IMG/VR virus record: IMGVR_UViG_3300021092_000011
Coordinates: 35,899-99,898 of that record
Length of the DNA: 64,000 nt
Source of the DNA: a virus
Strand: one strand, 5' to 3'
Below, piece after piece: positions 24,291 to 37,871 of the stretch. The notes under the pieces are model-generated. The model did no database searches, was not told where the DNA came from, and saw only the letters and a list, made by a program, of their open reading frames with translations. The translations under genes were made by a program, and so were the position numbers. Position 1 is the first letter of the stretch; each line of letters opens with the position of its first letter.

Positions 24291-27200
24291 ATGAAATCTT
24301 TTAACAACAACATAGAAAACTCTATAGAAAAAAAGATAAAGAAGAGCCCCAATCTACCCCCGGGTGCTGTAAATCTAGCTTATTTTTCTGCAGAAGACAT
24401 CAGTCCCTCAAATACTACCGCCGTTGTAGATGCATCATTGACAATCAAAGAAAATTATGTTCAAGCAGAAAATACTCAACTATCTTTGATAGCAAATGAA
24501 CTTGGAATGTTAGAGGATCCCATAACCGGTAATAATAGATTCTCTTCTGAAAACATACAAGTAACAGATGTGATGAACAGTTTTCCAAATAAAACCGAGT
24601 TTGTCAACGTGCCGGATTTAAATAGTAAACCATTTGGAGAATTGTCTAGAACAGATTATTTTTATTCTTATTATGTTAGTAGATACTTTACCGTTCAGGA
24701 TAATATAAAATCTAGTTCAATTGATTCTTTTACTTACGCTGGTAAAAATATATTTGATATTGTTAGAGCTTCTGAATCTCAGAAGTTTATTCTAGAAGAT
24801 AATAAAGTAGATATTTCAGATATATATGTGACTTATTCTGACGGATCCCCATATGTTGATGACTCTGGAAAAAATAAATATAAAGTAGTTTTAGAAAAAT
24901 ATACACAAAAATACGTATCAGAAATTGAATCGTTATGTAGAATAATTGTTCTTTTAGAAGACGCAAACCCACCTTCGCTTCTTTTAAATTACAACAAAAT
25001 TGAATTGACCATTGAAGGCAGTTTGATTAATTCAATTTCCAATTACAGCGAACCAATAAATTCGGTTTTATTGTTCAAACAAGAATCAGAAGAATCAATT
25101 GTTGTAGATTATAGTTCCAAACATGATAAAACTTATGCAGTAAAAGACGCTCAAAGTGTGCAAGATAAATTTTCCGTTGGAGGAGTATTTGACTCAAGAG
25201 GATATAATTTTTATGTAAATAAAAAAGCAATGCCAGACAATAGAAATTATGAAATATTTAACTGGAGAATTATTGGTAAAATTCAAAGATCTTTTAATTA
25301 CGCAAACAGATTATCAGATTCAGAAAACGGTGGCATTGTAAACGTTGGTGTAATTTCTATTCGGAAAAAGCGACTACAGTAGTCATTATAAAATATTTAA
25401 TAAGTTAAACTTAGTTAATAATCCAATAAATATTTATAATTATAAATTTGAAAATCCAATTTCAAAAATTAATAATATCAACCCGAATGAACAGTCTTAT
25501 TGGATGGTTAATCCAGAATTATGTACTCATGAACAGATGAAGCAGTTTGATTTTTTAATATTAGTTGGAAACACTAACGTCGATATTGAATCAATTGTTT
25601 CAAAGATAAAAACTTTCACAGATAATGGCGGATGCCTTTTTATAGAAGTCGAAGGAAATATCAGCTCATCCATTCAGGGCATATTGCCAGCCCCTATTGG
25701 TAGTCTTACGAGAAACGTTTCAACTGAAAGCGGCCTTTCTTACGATAGAAACGAGGAGTCTTCAAATTCTGACTTAAATCTTCAATCAAAAAATCAAACT
25801 TGGGACATATCTCAATCAATTTTTGATGCCGGCTATGGAGTCTACGGTCGCATTAATCAAACTATTAATGCGTTTTCAAAAGATTTAACAGCGCAATATA
25901 GCTCTGTGACAACCAACGTTGGTCCCGTTGTGCTTCAGTTTAAAACAAACGTAAACGAAAGTGGATCTGTTTCTTGTGGAACGATAATATTAAATACAGT
26001 TAGCTTAAACGTAAAAGCTGGAGCAGATTATTTGTTTGGTTCTGAGCTATCCGAATCCGCAGCAGCCAATTCCGGAAGCATGGTTATAACTTCCGACGCA
26101 GAGGGACCACTAAAATTCTTTTATAATTCTATTATTGTTGGATTAATTTCTAAATATTATACGTCTTCAAATAGTTCTGGTTCTTCATCTCCAACTTTGT
26201 TAACGCCAGTTCTATTTCATTCAACAAGCTGGAAAACTTCTTGGCTTCTTAACGGAATTATAACAAATGATAAAAATCCATATAATGATATTTTAATAAA
26301 AAATGATTATATAGATGAATACGCAGAATACAAATTTACAGTAGAGCAGAATGGTGATCTCTATAGGCAATTAAGTGATAAAACAATTGAAGAAATTTTT
26401 ATAGAAGAATTTTCCAGAAGCGTACCTAGTTCATATGGGCAATTTTATTCTACAAGTAATGACAAAATAACTTATTTTATTGAATTTACAAATTCAAGCG
26501 TAAGTGCAAAAAATGGAACCTATCTTCCAAATTCTATAGCCCAAGGTGTAACAACTCCGTATAAAACATATCAAATTCCAGCTAGTTCCGTTAACCAGCC
26601 CGCTTTTGCAAAGACCACAACAATATCTCCACCTTTAAATATTCCTTCTAATTATGGTCTTTTTTATATCAAAGATAGATTTAGGAATATTGAAAATAGA
26701 AGAGAATATGAATCAAACATTGTAAACGACAATGTTCATAATTATACCTATGGTTTTAAAACTGAATGGAAAAAGGTAGTAAGCACTGAATCATCTTTGT
26801 CTTTTGACATGTCTTACAATATAGATTTTACAATACAGGTTCCAATTACTATTAAATCCTGGAGACTTGAACGAACGATCATTGGAAGAAAATCGATACC
26901 TGAAGGAGAACCCCTCAATGCATCTTTCATAACACCATTTCCATCTTTAATTAGAAAGAACATTGCCAGAACGGGTTATCCATTAGGAGCTATAAATACA
27001 AATATATCTTCAACTTATTTGTGCAAGCAAGATATAACTGGATATGAAAATATACACAATCCAATAAATAAATCAATATTTAATCATTTTCCATATACCG
27101 GCGATATTGATTTAGGAAATACATCTCATCAATATTCCCACAATGGAAGTGGCAATGATGAAAATTCTGGTCCGTATGTTCACTATATTCAATGGACACT

Positions 27201-30135
27201 TAGATTAAGTGGGCAGAACATTGTTACCGATGGACAATTTGGCCCACAAACAAAAGCAGCTGTTATAAGTTTTCAGAAAACTTACAAAGCCGCCGTTATT
27301 GATGGAACTGTTGATTCAGAGACTAAATCAATCATGGCATATTTTTGGGGCAAGGCATATAACGGAGGAATTCTCGGTCAATTTAAGAATCAAATCAGTA
27401 GATATTATAACAACACAGTTAACAGACCAAACGTTGGAAAAAAAGTTCTTCAGTATATAGACGCTGCAATACAGGCAGATCCTGTAACTACTGCAACTAC
27501 TGGTAATATAAAAAGAATATCCTATTCTGGAGCTCCACTTAAAACTCCGTCATCAATAGTCGGAGTTTTTGTAATAGCTTTACCATCAGCTTTAACAAAA
27601 AGAACAATTAAAACAAAAATTAACAAGATAACAGTATCTTCAGGAGATACAAATATATCGGTCGAAAGCGCAGTAATGTACAAGGAAGAGTTTTTTGGCC
27701 CTGGTAATTTTTATACTGTAAATAATGAAGAGTTATTAAGGAAGGTTCCAGCCAACGGTGGACTAAATGTATTAGGTGGCAACGTGACTTTTGTTGGAGC
27801 AAACAACTCAAGTGCAATTAATATAAATGTTGAATACGAAATTGGAAGTCCATATAAATATTTAGTCCTAGCTGTTAGAGGTTCAAAACTCCCCAACGCT
27901 AAGTACGGTTCAGCTCAAGGCATATTTATAAACAATATAGCATTTGAATACGAGCCCGATCCAGGGCAGACGGAGGGTGAGCCGGAATATGGCGACGTAC
28001 CAAAAGAAGCAGGAAGTATAAATGTAAATGGGTACATAGATGTAACTGCCACTAAGTCGGTGCACGGTTTAACCATAGCAAATACTCCAAAAGATGAAAC
28101 AATAACAAGTGCAAATTATTATTCTCTTCCACTAACAGTTCGTGATTTTTATTACATAAATCAAGAAAATCAAAAACAAACATTTACATACAAAGAAGAT
28201 TCTCCAACAAGAATAATTTCTGGCATGGCGCTAGATACCAATAGCGTTTCTCAAATAAATTTTTTAATTGGAACCACAAACGAATGGGGAGAAGTAACTG
28301 TCAATCTTTCTAGAGGAATTGTGGCTCCAGAGGAATCAGTAACAGTTCATACAAAAAAGGTTGCACCAACTGGACAAACGCCCAGTGCCTCTAGTGCGTA
28401 CATCGATTATATTCAATTATTGCTTCCAGAGTCTCAATCAAATATAAATGGAACTAGTCAATTTGTTGTTAAGTATGATGTTGACATAAGTAAGATTTCA
28501 CGAGAAGTTTTTTACGGTGGAGAAACAACCATTGGAGAACATAGACACCTCTACGCCTCTTTCTTGACAGCTGGAGAACCTAAAACAAATAAAGTAAGCC
28601 CAACAAATAAAAACACTGTAGACTACTTAGCTGGAATAGTTTGCTTGTGCGACAGTCAGGGTAGGCCGGTTGGTTTTCCGTCGACCTTTACAACCTCTTC
28701 TACTGATACAAGGTCGGAAAATATAACAAATATTTACGTTAAAAAAACCAACTCTATGCCGACCTCCGACGAATTAGGTTTAGTCTACGGATTTTATGAT
28801 ATTTCTACAAAAAAATTATTAGGAAAAAATATTTCCTATTCAGAGTATTTAGAAAGAAACGGAAAAGATAATATATATATTGCAGTTGTAGCAATAGATT
28901 ATGATGGCAATACTTTGGTCGATGATCTTGATTTTTCTGGATTTTCCACCATTCCAGTTTCGATATCAAGAGTTCCTAACAGAATAGTATGCCCAGTATA
29001 TAATGTCAAATTTCAAAATAGGGCATCGATACAACTATTTAAGCCGCAAAGCTATTTGGATAAAAAATCAGAATGGCATGTTGGAATAAGCGCTGGCTCT
29101 TTTACTAAAGATTTTCATCTTAATGTTAATCAAATTTATAATCAAGATTTACTGTGGATTAAAAAATATTTTGATTCAGGTACAAGTACTAAGCCTGAAG
29201 TAGCTGTTAGATGTTTCTATGATACTTTCTTTTATTCTAATTCTGGTTGGTCAAAAATTTTAGGCAAACCATATGCAGACATATATGAAGAGAAACCGTT
29301 AATTTTGGATTCAAAAACAATAAAATTAAGACAAACGCCTGTTGCAGCGATTCACGAACCCTCTGAAGATATCACATTGTTCGGTTCACCAATAAAGCCA
29401 TACGTATTTATATATACGAGAGAAAGCGTTTCGTCACCTTGGGTCAAGGTTGATTTTTCCGATATAGCCATATTTGACTGCCATACCGGTTTGATACAAT
29501 TTAAAAGATCACTTGTACCTAATGATATTAATTTAATTAAAGTCAATTATGCGGTAGAGATTTCATATAGGCCGATAAAAATAATAAACAACAAAGTTGT
29601 CAACCTAAATCCTTACTTAGATAAAAAAAATATTAAATTTAATAAACCAATTTTTTTCTACATAATTCCAAGAAGCATAGAGATAGTTGGCAAGAGGAGT
29701 CTGCAGTCTTCGTATAAAGAAATAATTGAAACGCAATCAACATTGGCATATACGGAAGACGGAAGAATTTTTGACCCAGGTCATCCATTATATAATCCAT
29801 TTGCCATTTTAATAAGTACTATATACGTTGTTGATCGCAATGTCTTAGATTCTTTTAAATTAAACGACCTAAGGCTAAAAGGTGGCGGGCTATCCTATCA
29901 GTATGATTCAGTTGAAATTATTAAAAATATACCCAGTGCAAGATCGTTTTGGGACATTTCAGGACCAGACGGCTATGCATACGTTAACAGTGGCTATTTA
30001 ATAATACAATTACCAAGTAGTTTAAAGAACCATATGAGCAACGCAAAGATAAGAGAAACAATAGATTCCGCAATAACAGCTGGAGTGGTGTACGAAATTC
30101 AAGACTACGACGGTAATCCATGGGGAGATTTGTAA
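24291..30135 (+). CDS. Giant tail-fibre protein with peptidoglycan-binding domain, one +1 shift
   Basis: 1,947 residues when read with the +1 shift at CGG 25362 (Gly358); the old frame stops at 25380-25382 and the new frame runs through to 30135. Soon after the break lies a Rossmann-like segment (DFLILVGNTNV, FTDNGGCLFIEVEG). Around bases 27175-27330 is a PG_binding_1-type repeat (YIQWTLRLSG, DGQFGPQTKAAVISFQK). The remainder is beta-rich fibre sequence. A cell-wall-binding module suits adsorption to a Gram-positive-type envelope. Weak ribosome site (TTAGGCTTT). Confidence 0.78.
25362..25364 (+). other. CGG +1 shift site 10 (fibre, Gly358)
   Basis: ATT-C-GGA, restoring VISI-GKSDYSSHYK. Confidence 0.88.
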
Positions 30136-30136
30136 A

Positions 30137-32782
30137 ATGAAAAGTTCTTTTCCGGATTCTATTAAAACTTATTCTCTTGGATCGCGTAAAACTATTTCTC
30201 AATTAATAATTTCCGCAAAAAACGACCAAAGAAGCGTTGCGTCTATATCCTCAGTTCTAAAAAATATTTCTTCAATAGGAAAATATAATGGTTTAGACAT
30301 ACAACCTTATTCCTTAGTTTCTTTTGAATTGTTTTTAGATTTTTTTAGAGATATGAACTTAAAAACTTTACAATATTACGATGCAATGAATGGAATAAGC
30401 ACACTCTTCAATGGTTACATTGAGATACTTAACTCAGAGTTATCAAAGTTAGATAAAAATATAAAAGAATTAGAAACTTTTACTAATAACTTTTCTTTTA
30501 TTTCTGGAGAAGATGATCTTTATAATGGTAATTTTATTGAATCATTTGTTGACGATTCAAACTCTTATTTTTCAGAATCATTTCAAAACAAACAATACGA
30601 TAGAAACGGATTAGAGCTAGACCCCCAGTGCTTTGGGATCGTCGACAGTGTTTCTGGAACATTAAAATCAGGAACTGCTTTTATAAATAATAATTACGTT
30701 CCAAAACTTGAAAGTTATGAGAACAATTTCAGCTCGTATATTTCTTCCAGTTCTGATATAACAAATCTTTTTAGTGATAGTTCAAACAAAAGCTGGAACG
30801 TAACCGTGAAGGCTCCTTCTGTTATTACTTCTTACAATAAAGATTTTAACGAAATTAATTATAATTTTTCAAACATTAAGGGAGCCAATGCTTCGCTAAC
30901 TTTCGTTTTTGAAAATCCACAAGAAATGAATGTTATGAGAATTGCCCCAAATATGGGCACTAATTTCCAGTTGATTCAGGTAATAATTTATTCTGCAATC
31001 AATCCAACAAATTCTAGTCCAAGCAATTCTTCGCTAAATAATTCTGAAAATAAAACATTTCTATTAGATTCTCCCTTATTGATAGAATCAATAAAAGATA
31101 TTTCTTTTGAAAAATTATTGGTTAAAAAAATAAAATTAGTTATAAATCAACCAAAATACAAAAGAATTACCAATACCTCAAGCGCATCAGATAATCAATC
31201 AAAAACCATCAACGCCTATATTCAAATGATTAGAAATGCTAGATCAAAAAAACACGATAAGCTTCAAGATGTTGTTTATTCTTATTTTACTAAAAGAAAT
31301 GAAATATTTCAATTATCATCTAACGTAGATTATATTCCAAATTATTATTCCTATAGATATCCATGTGAAAATACCGAACCACTATACGGTTCTTTGCATG
31401 AGTTTTTGTCCTCTAAAAAGAATTTCGTAGAACTATACAATAAAGATAAAATGCAGAACACAAATAAACTATCCCATATAGTTGAGTCAGTAGTTGCCTA
31501 TGTTCTTGGGAATAAGTATAGAATGAGTTCAAATTATTACATTGCTTCAAGGCCGACGCAAGATTCAAACAATATTGGATCAGTTGACTTTCTTGGATCT
31601 ATTCAGATAAATAATCTTCAGTCGTCTCATGGAGTAGAATGGCAAAATAATGATCCATATTTTGCAGTTTCAAATGAAAAAACAGCTCAACAATTTCTGT
31701 CCAGTTTAGATGTTACAAATTCTTATGAGTATTTATTTTCTATAAAAAACTTGAAGTTTGGGAACATATCACATTCGACAACTTCTAATAATTCAAATTC
31801 ATACAATAATTCCGTGTCATCTAAAACTGTATTTATTTCTAAGCCAATTGATTCTAGCGGACACGTAAATAAGGTAAAAATAAAATCTAATTATTTTCTT
31901 ACAAAAAATACAAATAATCAAAGTGATTTAAATACAAGCGCAACAATAGAATTTTCCATAAGTTCAAACGTGAATGCGCAGAAAGACATTGACTGGATAC
32001 CCATCCTTCCCTATGATCAAGACAAAGTATATGGAGAGTTACTTTTTCCCTCTAGCGTAAACGGCTTTGCAGAACTGCGCTTTGCAGCCAAATCAGAAAC
32101 AATTAAGTTGTATAAAAATGGAATATTATTACCAGACAAATCCTTTGAAGTTTCAAATTCGAGATCGGTAAATAGTATTAATATAATAAACTATAGGACA
32201 CATGACAAATATGTTGTAGAGTATATCCCACTTGATATTGATTCAACTAAGGAAATAGATTTCAGTTCTAGATTTATTCAGAGTTATTCAACCACCACAT
32301 ATATCTCCAATGGTGGATTGGGAGAAGTTGTTTCTAGTACTGGAGCAGAAAATACTGTTAGATTAAGTTACGACCCATGTGTAAAATATGCAAAGTTCGC
32401 CAATCACACTTATTCTTTCTCTTCTGGGACTATTGGAATAGGCGGTACAGAAACATATTCTCCACTAACAGTTATATTAGAAGATGGAAAACCAGCAGTT
32501 AATTTAACAAACTATTTACCAAATAAATATGTAAAATATAGATTACCAGACAATTTTATCAATGAAACATATTATATACATTCAGGAAATTCTATAACAT
32601 TTAGTAAAAGAGTATCAAATGCAAGAGTGATTTATGATTATATTCCTGGATCTTTGAGATATAAAATAGTTATTAGAAATTTGTCCTCTTTGGACAACAG
32701 CTCTTATGTTGATAATTTTATAATGAAGTATCAACAAAGCGCAAATGATAATTTAACGAACAAACTGCTGAAAGTGACATAG
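30137..32782 (+). CDS. Tail-fibre/adsorption structural protein
   Basis: 881 residues, starting 2 bases after the previous stop. The N-terminal 130 residues are helical with heptad-like Leu/Ile; the rest is beta-rich with many Ser, Asn and Tyr. A central segment (SLTFVFENPQEMNVMRIAPN) looks like a discoidin-type beta sandwich and has a counterpart in the gene at 35264. No catalytic motif was found. One of a run of large fibre-like proteins; function inferred from context. No in-frame CGG. Confidence 0.68.
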   Translation: MKSSFPDSIKTYSLGSRKTISQLIISAKNDQRSVASISSVLKNISSIGKYNGLDIQPYSLVSFELFLDFFRDMNLKTLQYYDAMNGISTLFNGYIEILNSELSKLDKNIKELETFTNNFSFISGEDDLYNGNFIESFVDDSNSYFSESFQNKQYDRNGLELDPQCFGIVDSVSGTLKSGTAFINNNYVPKLESYENNFSSYISSSSDITNLFSDSSNKSWNVTVKAPSVITSYNKDFNEINYNFSNIKGANASLTFVFENPQEMNVMRIAPNMGTNFQLIQVIIYSAINPTNSSPSNSSLNNSENKTFLLDSPLLIESIKDISFEKLLVKKIKLVINQPKYKRITNTSSASDNQSKTINAYIQMIRNARSKKHDKLQDVVYSYFTKRNEIFQLSSNVDYIPNYYSYRYPCENTEPLYGSLHEFLSSKKNFVELYNKDKMQNTNKLSHIVESVVAYVLGNKYRMSSNYYIASRPTQDSNNIGSVDFLGSIQINNLQSSHGVEWQNNDPYFAVSNEKTAQQFLSSLDVTNSYEYLFSIKNLKFGNISHSTTSNNSNSYNNSVSSKTVFISKPIDSSGHVNKVKIKSNYFLTKNTNNQSDLNTSATIEFSISSNVNAQKDIDWIPILPYDQDKVYGELLFPSSVNGFAELRFAAKSETIKLYKNGILLPDKSFEVSNSRSVNSINIINYRTHDKYVVEYIPLDIDSTKEIDFSSRFIQSYSTTTYISNGGLGEVVSSTGAENTVRLSYDPCVKYAKFANHTYSFSSGTIGIGGTETYSPLTVILEDGKPAVNLTNYLPNKYVKYRLPDNFINETYYIHSGNSITFSKRVSNARVIYDYIPGSLRYKIVIRNLSSLDNSSYVDNFIMKYQQSANDNLTNKLLKVT

Positions 32783-32785
32783 TAT

Positions 32786-35267
32786 ATGGCTCAGTTTTCT
32801 CCAACAACAGTTACTTATGACAGAATTGTATATAAAATATCTAAGTTTTTTGACGATTATTATAATCAAAAATTTAAAAACTATGAGGAATTTAACGTAA
32901 ATTTTCAAAACCTTATTCAAGAAATAGATAATTCCAACGTTGGAGTTATAACAAAGTACGAACCCTTAATTAAACGGTCAACCGCCAAGATCAGGGCCAA
33001 TCTTAAAATTCGCCGAAGATATTTCAGCTGATTCTGCAATAATTTCAAGACAAATAGATTATCTTAGAGCAAAGATATACAATGTGTTTAGCTTATTTAC
33101 TTCTGAAATTTCTAAAGAAAGTAATTCTCTAGAAAAAATTAATTCAAAACTAAAAATACTTCAACTATATTCAAAAGGAAGCAGCGAAGATATATATTAT
33201 CTTGGAGATTCTTTTGAAAACATGGAAAATGTGGACCTTACTCAAAAATACAATTTTTCAATTGGATCTACAATAGATGGATATTTAACTCTTCCGGTTA
33301 TATCTGGGGCACAGTGGACAATTGGTTCGGTTTCAATTAAGAGTAAAGATAACAACGGAAACATTTTGTCAAATGGAACAAGCGGAAATTTTCATATGGC
33401 TATTAGAAAAAACGTAAGCGACAATCCAAATTCGAATAATCAAGAAGATTATAAATTTATATTTGAAGAAAGAATAGTAAATAATTTAAACAATATATAT
33501 CTTGACTCTAATCCAGAAACATATTTTGAATTTGAAAAACTAAAAGTTTCTAATTTATTAGGCCCAAATTATGACTTTGAGTTTCAATATTTAGATAGAA
33601 TTAATAATAGAAATTCTTTTATAAACTGGAATCAAGCTGATAATACCCCACTAAAATTAGTTATAGAAATGACAAAAGGAGACAGTTTATCTTCTCCAGC
33701 TAATTCAATTTCAATTCAACCGTTTTTTGGATACGATAACAACGTTTCTGTAAACTTAAAAATTACAAGCGTAGTGCTTGAGAGTTCAGATTCAAATGGT
33801 CAAAAAATAGAAGAAATAATATCGAAACCAATTATAGTTGGCACTTCCGTAGTTCCAACTGACGTGCAGAATTCTGCATATTATTTTTATAAAAAAGCAG
33901 TTATCAAATTTGCCGAAAGAAACCTACTAAAAGCTACAGTAACTTTTGAACAAAATCAATCTTCGCCAATAACAATAAAGCATGCGTACTGGAAGATAGC
34001 AAATATATATAGCTCTTTTGATTTCAACAATTCTTCCGAAGAATATGCCTATAGGCAGTCGTTAACCAAAACTGCCCCCCCTGGTGTTTGGGCAAAAAAT
34101 TCAAGGTTTTCTCCTAATATTATATTTTCAAGAAATCAACTAAGTAATATTTCCGGAGTAGACTCAACCATATCTTCTCTCGTTCCGCCAATTACTAATC
34201 CAGAAATCGTTGGCTCATCTTCTCGCTCTTCCAGGAACGTTAACATTAGCGGAGATACACAAATTTCTTATGGATATTATTTAATGAAAGTATTTGATAA
34301 AAAACAAAATAAATATATCTATATAGATTTTCTTAAAACCTTAAATACAACAGAGTACGAATATGAAAAGACACTAGTTCCTCCCAATAAGGAGATATTT
34401 GAAGATTGGTGGCCAGCATCTTTTAAAATACAAGGCTACGAAAAAGAAGGCGACGAACAACCAAAGAGATTTTTTACGGGAAGTAAAACCATAGACCCAA
34501 ATGATTCCAAATGGGCAACTCTGACACTACCGTATGCAACCAATCCAGATTATGTTCCCCCTTCTGGAACAGAGAAGATACCGGAAGCAGTGTTTGATTG
34601 GTGGATGATGAAATATAAATTAATTGGAGTCACGAAATTGCCATCATATTTAAACGAAGATAAGCCAGCATACTATCTTGGAGAGTTATATACTAACACT
34701 GCTTCTCAAATTGAATCTGAATATGTTGAAAAAACAGCTGCAGTAAAAGCTAAATATAATTTGACTTTAAACAAAGAATATGAAATCCTAAGCAATGGAC
34801 AAAAAATAGATGACAAAAGTATTGAAGCCAGAAGATGGTTTATTGGCCTAAGAGATATTTCAGTATCTTCAGAGGCTTATCAAAATCAATGCGAAATAAT
34901 ATCTAAACCGTACAATTTCTTGCAGCCAATCGAATACCTCATGCTGTATTCAGATTACAGTATTCCAATTATTGACTCAAGAAATGAAGATTATCATCCA
35001 ATATCTTACTATGTATCAATAGACGATGGAGCATCATGGCTTCCAATAAGTCCAGCTGAGGATCCATTTAGTTTTCAAATTCCAGAAATATATTGTTTTA
35101 ATAGTTCAATTTTATCTGAAAATAGAATACCCGGAGTAGCGTATTTGTCAAGCCCAAAAAAGGTAAATTCAGTTAGAGTAAAAATAGTTCTAAAAAAACC
35201 ATACAATACTAATGGCACTCCAAAAGTAAATTATTATCAGTTAGCAGTAAAGGTATTAAGAGTATGA
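32786..35267 (+). CDS. Tail-fibre/adsorption structural protein, one +1 shift
   Basis: 826 residues when read with the +1 shift at CGG 32975 (Gly64). The new frame from the break (GQPPRSGPILKFAEDISAD) continues the helical N-terminus and joins the long frame visible from 33084. The apparent ATG start at 33084 is internal. The body is beta-rich; the C-terminus (NSVRVKIVLKKPYN) resembles the ends of neighbouring fibre proteins. It overlaps the next gene by 4 bases. No known enzyme motif. Confidence 0.72.
32975..32977 (+). other. CGG +1 shift site 11 (fibre, Gly64)
   Basis: AAA-C-GGT, restoring LIK-GQPPRSGPILKFA. Confidence 0.88.
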
Positions 35268-37483
35268 TAGAAGATATTCAAAAAGCAAGATTTTTAAACA
35301 ATTTATACAAATCGTATTACGCGTATGGCAAAAAAATAGACGAAGCTTTGTTAAAATCTCTCTACGCAGAGTACTTTTCCGAAAATCCAGCTGGATCACC
35401 ACTGCAACTATATGCCGAAAACTTAAGATATGATACCACTGCAAATGTAGATATCGTAAATGACATGATGGCAAAGGCGATATTTAATATGGACGTGCTG
35501 TATGACGCCTCTTACGAGGCGATAGAAGATCTATACGCTGCTGTTTCATCTTTAAATAATAGAATTGATTCGCTGAGAGCAAGAAGGGTTAAGATAGAAA
35601 AAACAATAGATGATTTTCTATTTTCGATAACAAACACAGATGGTTTTTACGCTTCTTTTACGGAAGAATTTCAAGACATTGATTCAATTGACGTAAAATA
35701 TTCTACAGCATACTTGGATTCCGATTCAAGATCTATATCTCTTCCAAGTCTAAACTCTGGTGCATTTAATCAAGTTGCAAATAACATAGCCACTGCAAAT
35801 AACGCTAAATATTCAATATTTTTTAATGGACAAAATGTAAAAACAGATACAGAAATTGGCCCAGAAGCGTCTCTAATGTTTGACAATTTAAATGACACGT
35901 ATTGGAAGTATACTCACAGGTCAAATTCTCCTGGAATATGTACAATGCAATTAGATATTTCCGCAATTTCTTCTTCTTCAATATCCAGAATACAGGGAAG
36001 AATATCTTCTGATAAAAAAGTTAACATTATTGCACAGCTGTCATCAACCTCATCTGAACGCGGATTGCCGCTATATTCAAAACAATCTGAGTCCGATTTT
36101 GACAATTTTGTTTTTCAATTTGATCCGATAAATGTAAATTCAACTAGCTTGTTCTTTGTGAAAAACGAACCAGATAGAATGATTGCAGTGGGAAACTCAG
36201 TGTCGTATGAATATGATTTTATTATTAGAGATATTATAATGTCTGGAATGTATTTCGACACTAGCGCAATTTATGTTTCGCCCCCAATTAATATATCTTA
36301 TAATGATAATAAAAAAAATGTAATCGACGCCGTTTCAATTGAAGTAGCTTCTCAAAACGATATATCAAATAATGTTTCATATTACGTGGCCAAAGACAAC
36401 CCAGACGCTATAACCATAGATGACTTTAAGTGGATTCCAATATCACCAACCAATCAAGAAAATAAGTCATACTCAACTGTGGTATCTTTTAATGGATCTT
36501 CTCAAAATTATAAAACAATACTAGAAAATAAAGAAGACTCTGAATTTGTTTTAAAAAATATTTCAAAAACTACGCAGAAAGATATTCCAGGATACGAAAA
36601 TATTTCAATCTGCAAAGTAGCAAAACTTAATTCTATTTCTGAGCAAATAGTAGAACCATTTATATTAGAGGGTTATAACAAATTTACCTGGTATAAATAT
36701 AAGTATGAAAGTAATTTGTGCGAAAATTTATCAAATTGGAAAAACATAATCGCCGAAGAAAAATTAAACAGAATAATAAAATCTACTTACAGTTTAGGTT
36801 CAACTTCATCTTTTTGGTCTGCTCCTTCAATAAATGAAGGCGGTAGTGTTTTAATAGATTTCAATATAATTGTTGGTTCAGATTTATCTATACAAAAAAG
36901 TCTTACGAAAGATGATGACAATAGTTCAAATTGGGACATGGCAATTTATTTAAATGGAGTTATTATTAAAAGAATAAGGCCAGGAATAAGAATGGATAAT
37001 ATTACTTGGAATTTTAAAAAAGGCGCAAACAACGTCAAGATATGTATTGACGCTCAACCAAAAAAATCGGTAGCTTCGCAGCTTGGACTATATGGATCGT
37101 TCACCCTTATGCAACAGTCTAGAATTTCAGAATATGGATTTGTATATCAGAATTATATGATGTATATTAATAATCAGTTATTTAGACAAGAAAATGAATT
37201 AATAAAAAATAGTTTTAGTATTGATAAAATAGATACAATAAATTATATTATATCAAATAGGCCATTAGTTGATGGTTCAAGATTTTATTATACAACTACT
37301 TCTGATTCATCTGATGTTCAGTCTATGAGAGTGAGAATAAATATGACAAGAGAACTTACTAGTCCAAAGGCATCTCCAATTATAACTTCTTATAAAGTTA
37401 AATTTAAAAGATCCGATTCCCTTCAAAATAGGGCATTAACAGAAACTTCTAAAATCTTAGCACCAAACAATAGAGGATATTAA
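35264..37483 (+). CDS. Tail-fibre/adsorption structural protein
   Basis: 739 residues, overlapping the previous gene at ATGA. The N-terminal 130 residues are helical (a coiled coil around SSLNNRIDSLRARRVKIEK). Then follows a beta-sandwich segment (SLMFDNLNDTYWKYTHRS) like that of the protein from 30137, and a C-terminal domain with YMMYINNQLF. Likely a paralogue of the two preceding proteins in overall plan. No in-frame CGG. Confidence 0.68.
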   Translation: MIEDIQKARFLNNLYKSYYAYGKKIDEALLKSLYAEYFSENPAGSPLQLYAENLRYDTTANVDIVNDMMAKAIFNMDVLYDASYEAIEDLYAAVSSLNNRIDSLRARRVKIEKTIDDFLFSITNTDGFYASFTEEFQDIDSIDVKYSTAYLDSDSRSISLPSLNSGAFNQVANNIATANNAKYSIFFNGQNVKTDTEIGPEASLMFDNLNDTYWKYTHRSNSPGICTMQLDISAISSSSISRIQGRISSDKKVNIIAQLSSTSSERGLPLYSKQSESDFDNFVFQFDPINVNSTSLFFVKNEPDRMIAVGNSVSYEYDFIIRDIIMSGMYFDTSAIYVSPPINISYNDNKKNVIDAVSIEVASQNDISNNVSYYVAKDNPDAITIDDFKWIPISPTNQENKSYSTVVSFNGSSQNYKTILENKEDSEFVLKNISKTTQKDIPGYENISICKVAKLNSISEQIVEPFILEGYNKFTWYKYKYESNLCENLSNWKNIIAEEKLNRIIKSTYSLGSTSSFWSAPSINEGGSVLIDFNIIVGSDLSIQKSLTKDDDNSSNWDMAIYLNGVIIKRIRPGIRMDNITWNFKKGANNVKICIDAQPKKSVASQLGLYGSFTLMQQSRISEYGFVYQNYMMYINNQLFRQENELIKNSFSIDKIDTINYIISNRPLVDGSRFYYTTTSDSSDVQSMRVRINMTRELTSPKASPIITSYKVKFKRSDSLQNRALTETSKILAPNNRGY

Positions 37484-37487
37484 TAAA

Positions 37488-37862
37488 ATGGAAAACTATT
37501 TTTCTAATGAAAAAGATAAAAAAAATGATATTTATCAACCACTTTTGTCTAGGTCTAGACAAATTTATAGAGGGCCAAGAAATTCGGAGCAAGAAAACCT
37601 TGAACAGGATCAATTGGTTATAGATATAGCTAGATTAAAGAAAAAATTGTTAGAAATAGAGAATAAATTAAATAGTATGTCAAATGAATTTTATTTTCAT
37701 AATTCAGCCACGCCTAATACTATTCCAGCAACACCGATATACAACGCTTACTATAAGATGTATTCAGACGCTACGCCATCTTATTATTTATCGAATGATA
37801 CCTTAGAGCTATCGGCAATTATTACTAGATTAAATAGAAAAATAAGTATACTAGAAAGCTAG
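37488..37862 (+). CDS. Short coiled-coil protein with ATP-tripeptide repeats
   Basis: 124 residues. Two short helical coiled coils (residues about 48-70 and 108-124) flank a segment with three Ala-Thr-Pro tripeptides (NSATPNT, PATPIYN, DATPSYY), the same motif that is enriched in the fibre protein at 19430-24285. Probably a small connector or chaperone-like tail component. No enzyme motif; function unknown. Confidence 0.6.
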   Translation: MENYFSNEKDKKNDIYQPLLSRSRQIYRGPRNSEQENLEQDQLVIDIARLKKKLLEIENKLNSMSNEFYFHNSATPNTIPATPIYNAYYKMYSDATPSYYLSNDTLELSAIITRLNRKISILES

Positions 37863-37871
37863 GAAATTCAA